DNA of 44,449 nt from assembly GCA_017508605.1 (NCBI GenBank), contig JAFVYN010000012.1, positions 1 to 44,449 of the forward strand, written 5' to 3'. This stretch comes from Clostridia bacterium (GTDB lineage Bacteria > Bacillota > Clostridia > Oscillospirales > CAG-272). Within the stretch, counting starts at the first letter, position 1; each line of letters begins with the position of its first letter. The notes beneath the pieces were generated by a model, which searched no databases, was not told the origin of the DNA, and worked only from the letters and a program-made list of their open reading frames with translations. Both the position numbers and the translations under genes were made by a program. This document shows, one piece after another, positions 42,627-44,449 of the stretch.

Positions 42627-44449
42627 ATGAAACATCTTCTCGTGATCGACGGCAACAGCATCCTGAACCGACAGTATTACGGCATCCGCCCCCTGTCTAC
42701 CAAGGAGGGTATCTTCACCAACGCCGTATTCGGCTTCACCAAGGTGATCCTGCATGAGATCAAGGCGCTCGACCCCACTTACGTGGCAGTCGCCTTCGAT
42801 GTAAAGGACAAGACCTTCCGCCACAAGGCGTATGAAGCGTATAAAGCGGGCAGACACAAAATGCCCGATGAGCTTGCCATGCAGTTTCCCTATGCCAAAG
42901 AGCTTGTCACAGCCCTCGGCGCGCACGTGCTTTCGCTGTCGGGCTATGAAGCCGACGATATTCTCGGCACGCTTTCCGAGATGGCAGCTGCCGAAGGCGA
43001 TACCCACACCTATCTTCTGACGGGCGACCGTGACGCTTTGCAGCTCGTTTCGGACAAAACGACCGTCCTTCTCTGCGGCAATAAGGAAACGCTTGCCTAT
43101 ACGCCCGCTCTCTTTTTCGAAAAATACGGTGTCACGCCCGACCGCTTTGTTGACGTCAAGGCGCTGATGGGAGATACCTCCGACAATATCCCCGGTGTCA
43201 GCGGCGTGGGGGAGAAGACCGCCCTCAGAATGATTGCGGCGGCAGGCTCGCTTGATGCCGTTTATGCCGATCTTCCCGCTTATGCCACCACTCCCGCCCT
43301 CTTCAAGAAAATGAGCGAGGGTAAGGAATCGGCATATCTCTCACAAAGCCTCGCAAGGATCTTTCGCGAGGTTCCCCTCGGCATCACACTTGAGGATATT
43401 GCCCTTGCGAAAAAGGATACCGCTTCCCTTCGCTCGCTCTTCACGAAGCTTGAATTCACCGCCTTTGACCATCTCCTGCACGAGGAGGCGGGCAAGGATG
43501 CCCCCGGGGAAGACAAAACGCTTGCTCCCGCCGCCGCCATCACCATGCCCGAATTTTTTATGCGGCAGTTCACCTCGCCTTGCGCGATCTTCGTCAGGGA
43601 GGACGGCATCTGGCTTGCCGACGGGCCCGACGAGAACGCGGGCGTCAGGATCGAGGACACGACCCCCGAGGATCTTGCCACCGTTCTCGGCATGCTCACG
43701 GGTGAGGTTATCGTCCACGATGCCAAGGCGCATTATCATGCCCTCGGAAGCGACAGCCTTCTGAGGATCGCCTTCGATACCCTTCTTGCCGCCTATACCC
43801 TTGACGCCACCGGCAGTCTTGAACCCGAAAAGCTTGCGCTTTCCTACCTTAAAGAGCCGTTTGCCAAGGATAATCCCGCCGTTTCGCTCTTCAGACTGTA
43901 TCAGGCGCTCACCCAAAGACTGCACGAAGAGGGCGCGTATTCCCTTTACCGTGATATCGAAGCTCCCCTTGCTTCGGTCTTATACCGCATGGAAACACGG
44001 GGCTTCCTCGTCGACCTTGACAAGCTGAGGGAATTTTCCGAGATCCTCGACCGCGCGGCAGAGGGATATATGGAAGAGATCTACACCCTTGCGGGCAAGC
44101 GCTTCAATATCAATTCCCCAAGGCAGCTCGGTGAGGTGCTGTTTGAGGATCTGAAGCTCCCCGTTTTCAAAAAGACAAAAAGCGGCTATTCCACCGATGC
44201 CGAGGTTCTTGACAAGCTGCGCCCCTATCATCCCATCATCGACCTGATCACCGAATACCGCCAGGCGGTCAAATTCAAGTCGACCTATGCCGATGCCCTT
44301 CCCAAGCTTGCCGATGCCCATGGCAAGGTGCATACCTCCTTCCATCAGACCGTCACCGCCACGGGAAGACTGTCCTCCTCCGATCCCACTCTGCAGAATA
44401 TCCCTGTCAGAACCGAACTTGGCAGAGAATTCCGCCGCACCTTCACGGC
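42627..44449 (+). CDS. polA: DNA polymerase I (partial, runs off the window end)
   Basis: The first 607 codons are visible. It begins MKHLLVIDGNSILNRQYYG, the 5'-3' exonuclease domain, with YEADDILGTL, TGDRDALQL and GDTSDNIPGVSGVG metal and DNA-binding motifs (to about 290). The next domain (about 310-425) is the 3'-5' exonuclease fold, but the usual Asp-x-Glu and Asp motifs are missing, so proofreading is probably lost, as in many Bacillota. The polymerase domain starts near 430, and motif A begins at the window end with LQNIPVRTELGREFRR. It is read in replication repair and Okazaki fragment maturation. A GAAAGGATA site precedes the ATG. Confidence 0.96.
   Translation, partial: MKHLLVIDGNSILNRQYYGIRPLSTKEGIFTNAVFGFTKVILHEIKALDPTYVAVAFDVKDKTFRHKAYEAYKAGRHKMPDELAMQFPYAKELVTALGAHVLSLSGYEADDILGTLSEMAAAEGDTHTYLLTGDRDALQLVSDKTTVLLCGNKETLAYTPALFFEKYGVTPDRFVDVKALMGDTSDNIPGVSGVGEKTALRMIAAAGSLDAVYADLPAYATTPALFKKMSEGKESAYLSQSLARIFREVPLGITLEDIALAKKDTASLRSLFTKLEFTAFDHLLHEEAGKDAPGEDKTLAPAAAITMPEFFMRQFTSPCAIFVREDGIWLADGPDENAGVRIEDTTPEDLATVLGMLTGEVIVHDAKAHYHALGSDSLLRIAFDTLLAAYTLDATGSLEPEKLALSYLKEPFAKDNPAVSLFRLYQALTQRLHEEGAYSLYRDIEAPLASVLYRMETRGFLVDLDKLREFSEILDRAAEGYMEEIYTLAGKRFNINSPRQLGEVLFEDLKLPVFKKTKSGYSTDAEVLDKLRPYHPIIDLITEYRQAVKFKSTYADALPKLADAHGKVHTSFHQTVTATGRLSSSDPTLQNIPVRTELGREFRRTFT

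Noticed and set aside
42927..43900. polA frame disrupted in the exonuclease region
   Set aside because: The reading frame stays open throughout; the missing 3'-5' exonuclease residues are common in Bacillota and do not indicate a pseudogene.

Overview
The window reads as chromosome of an uncultured, gut-type member of the Clostridia (Oscillospirales/Christensenellales-like; the exact lineage is inference). Supporting signs are the Bacillota order lon-engB, scpA-scpB beside a GerW-type sporulation protein and a DacF-like carboxypeptidase, strong Gram-positive ribosome binding sites, canonical TTGACA/TATAAT promoters, many lipoproteins, and a secreted GH2 glycosidase with CBM32-type partners. 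There are 38 protein genes (two cut by the window ends). I see no rRNA, tRNA, CRISPR array, integrase or intact insertion sequence. No gene-free stretch exceeds 300 bases.

Layout. (1) 1-2504, minus strand: an AT-richer accessory block with three near-identical small lipoproteins interleaved with a secreted Cys/His (NlpC/P60-like) hydrolase. (2) 2607-11579, plus strand: a long housekeeping run from one promoter to one terminator: lon, engB, a site-2-type M50 protease, scpA, scpB, a DUF2953 protein, gerW-like, dacF-like, rluB-like and a small possible acetyltransferase. (3) 18077-11595, minus strand: a four-gene envelope operon (membrane protein, MBOAT acyltransferase, SGNH protein with a leucine-rich tail, transglutaminase-like lipoprotein). 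Its promoter is divergent from (4) 18097-19458, the rpsF-ssb-rpsR operon. (5) 19481-25293, plus strand: a heterodimeric ABC exporter pair, a stand-alone acpP, and a secreted CBM9-like protein. (6) 28301-25343, minus strand: a DUF1538 membrane protein, a tandem double PII-like protein and a small membrane protein. (7) 31286-28319, minus strand: a U32 (TrhP-like) protein, a membrane-anchored protein that looks like a domesticated inactive IS630-type transposase, and a PAP2 phosphatase. (8) 31464-33691, plus strand: YitT-family and PTS_EIIC_2-family membrane proteins. (9) 41484-33850, minus strand: a polysaccharide cluster of a double-discoidin secreted protein, a 1461-residue GH2 lipoprotein and an unassigned sugar-associated protein, divergent from an AraC-type regulator. 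(10) 42627-end: polA, cut by the window end.

The most unusual items are the lipoprotein/hydrolase array, the transposase-derived membrane protein with 20-bp iterated leader repeats, the shared unnamed C-terminal domain on two secreted carbohydrate-associated proteins, and the MBOAT/SGNH-LRR/transglutaminase operon. All functional assignments come from reading motifs by eye; no database search was possible.
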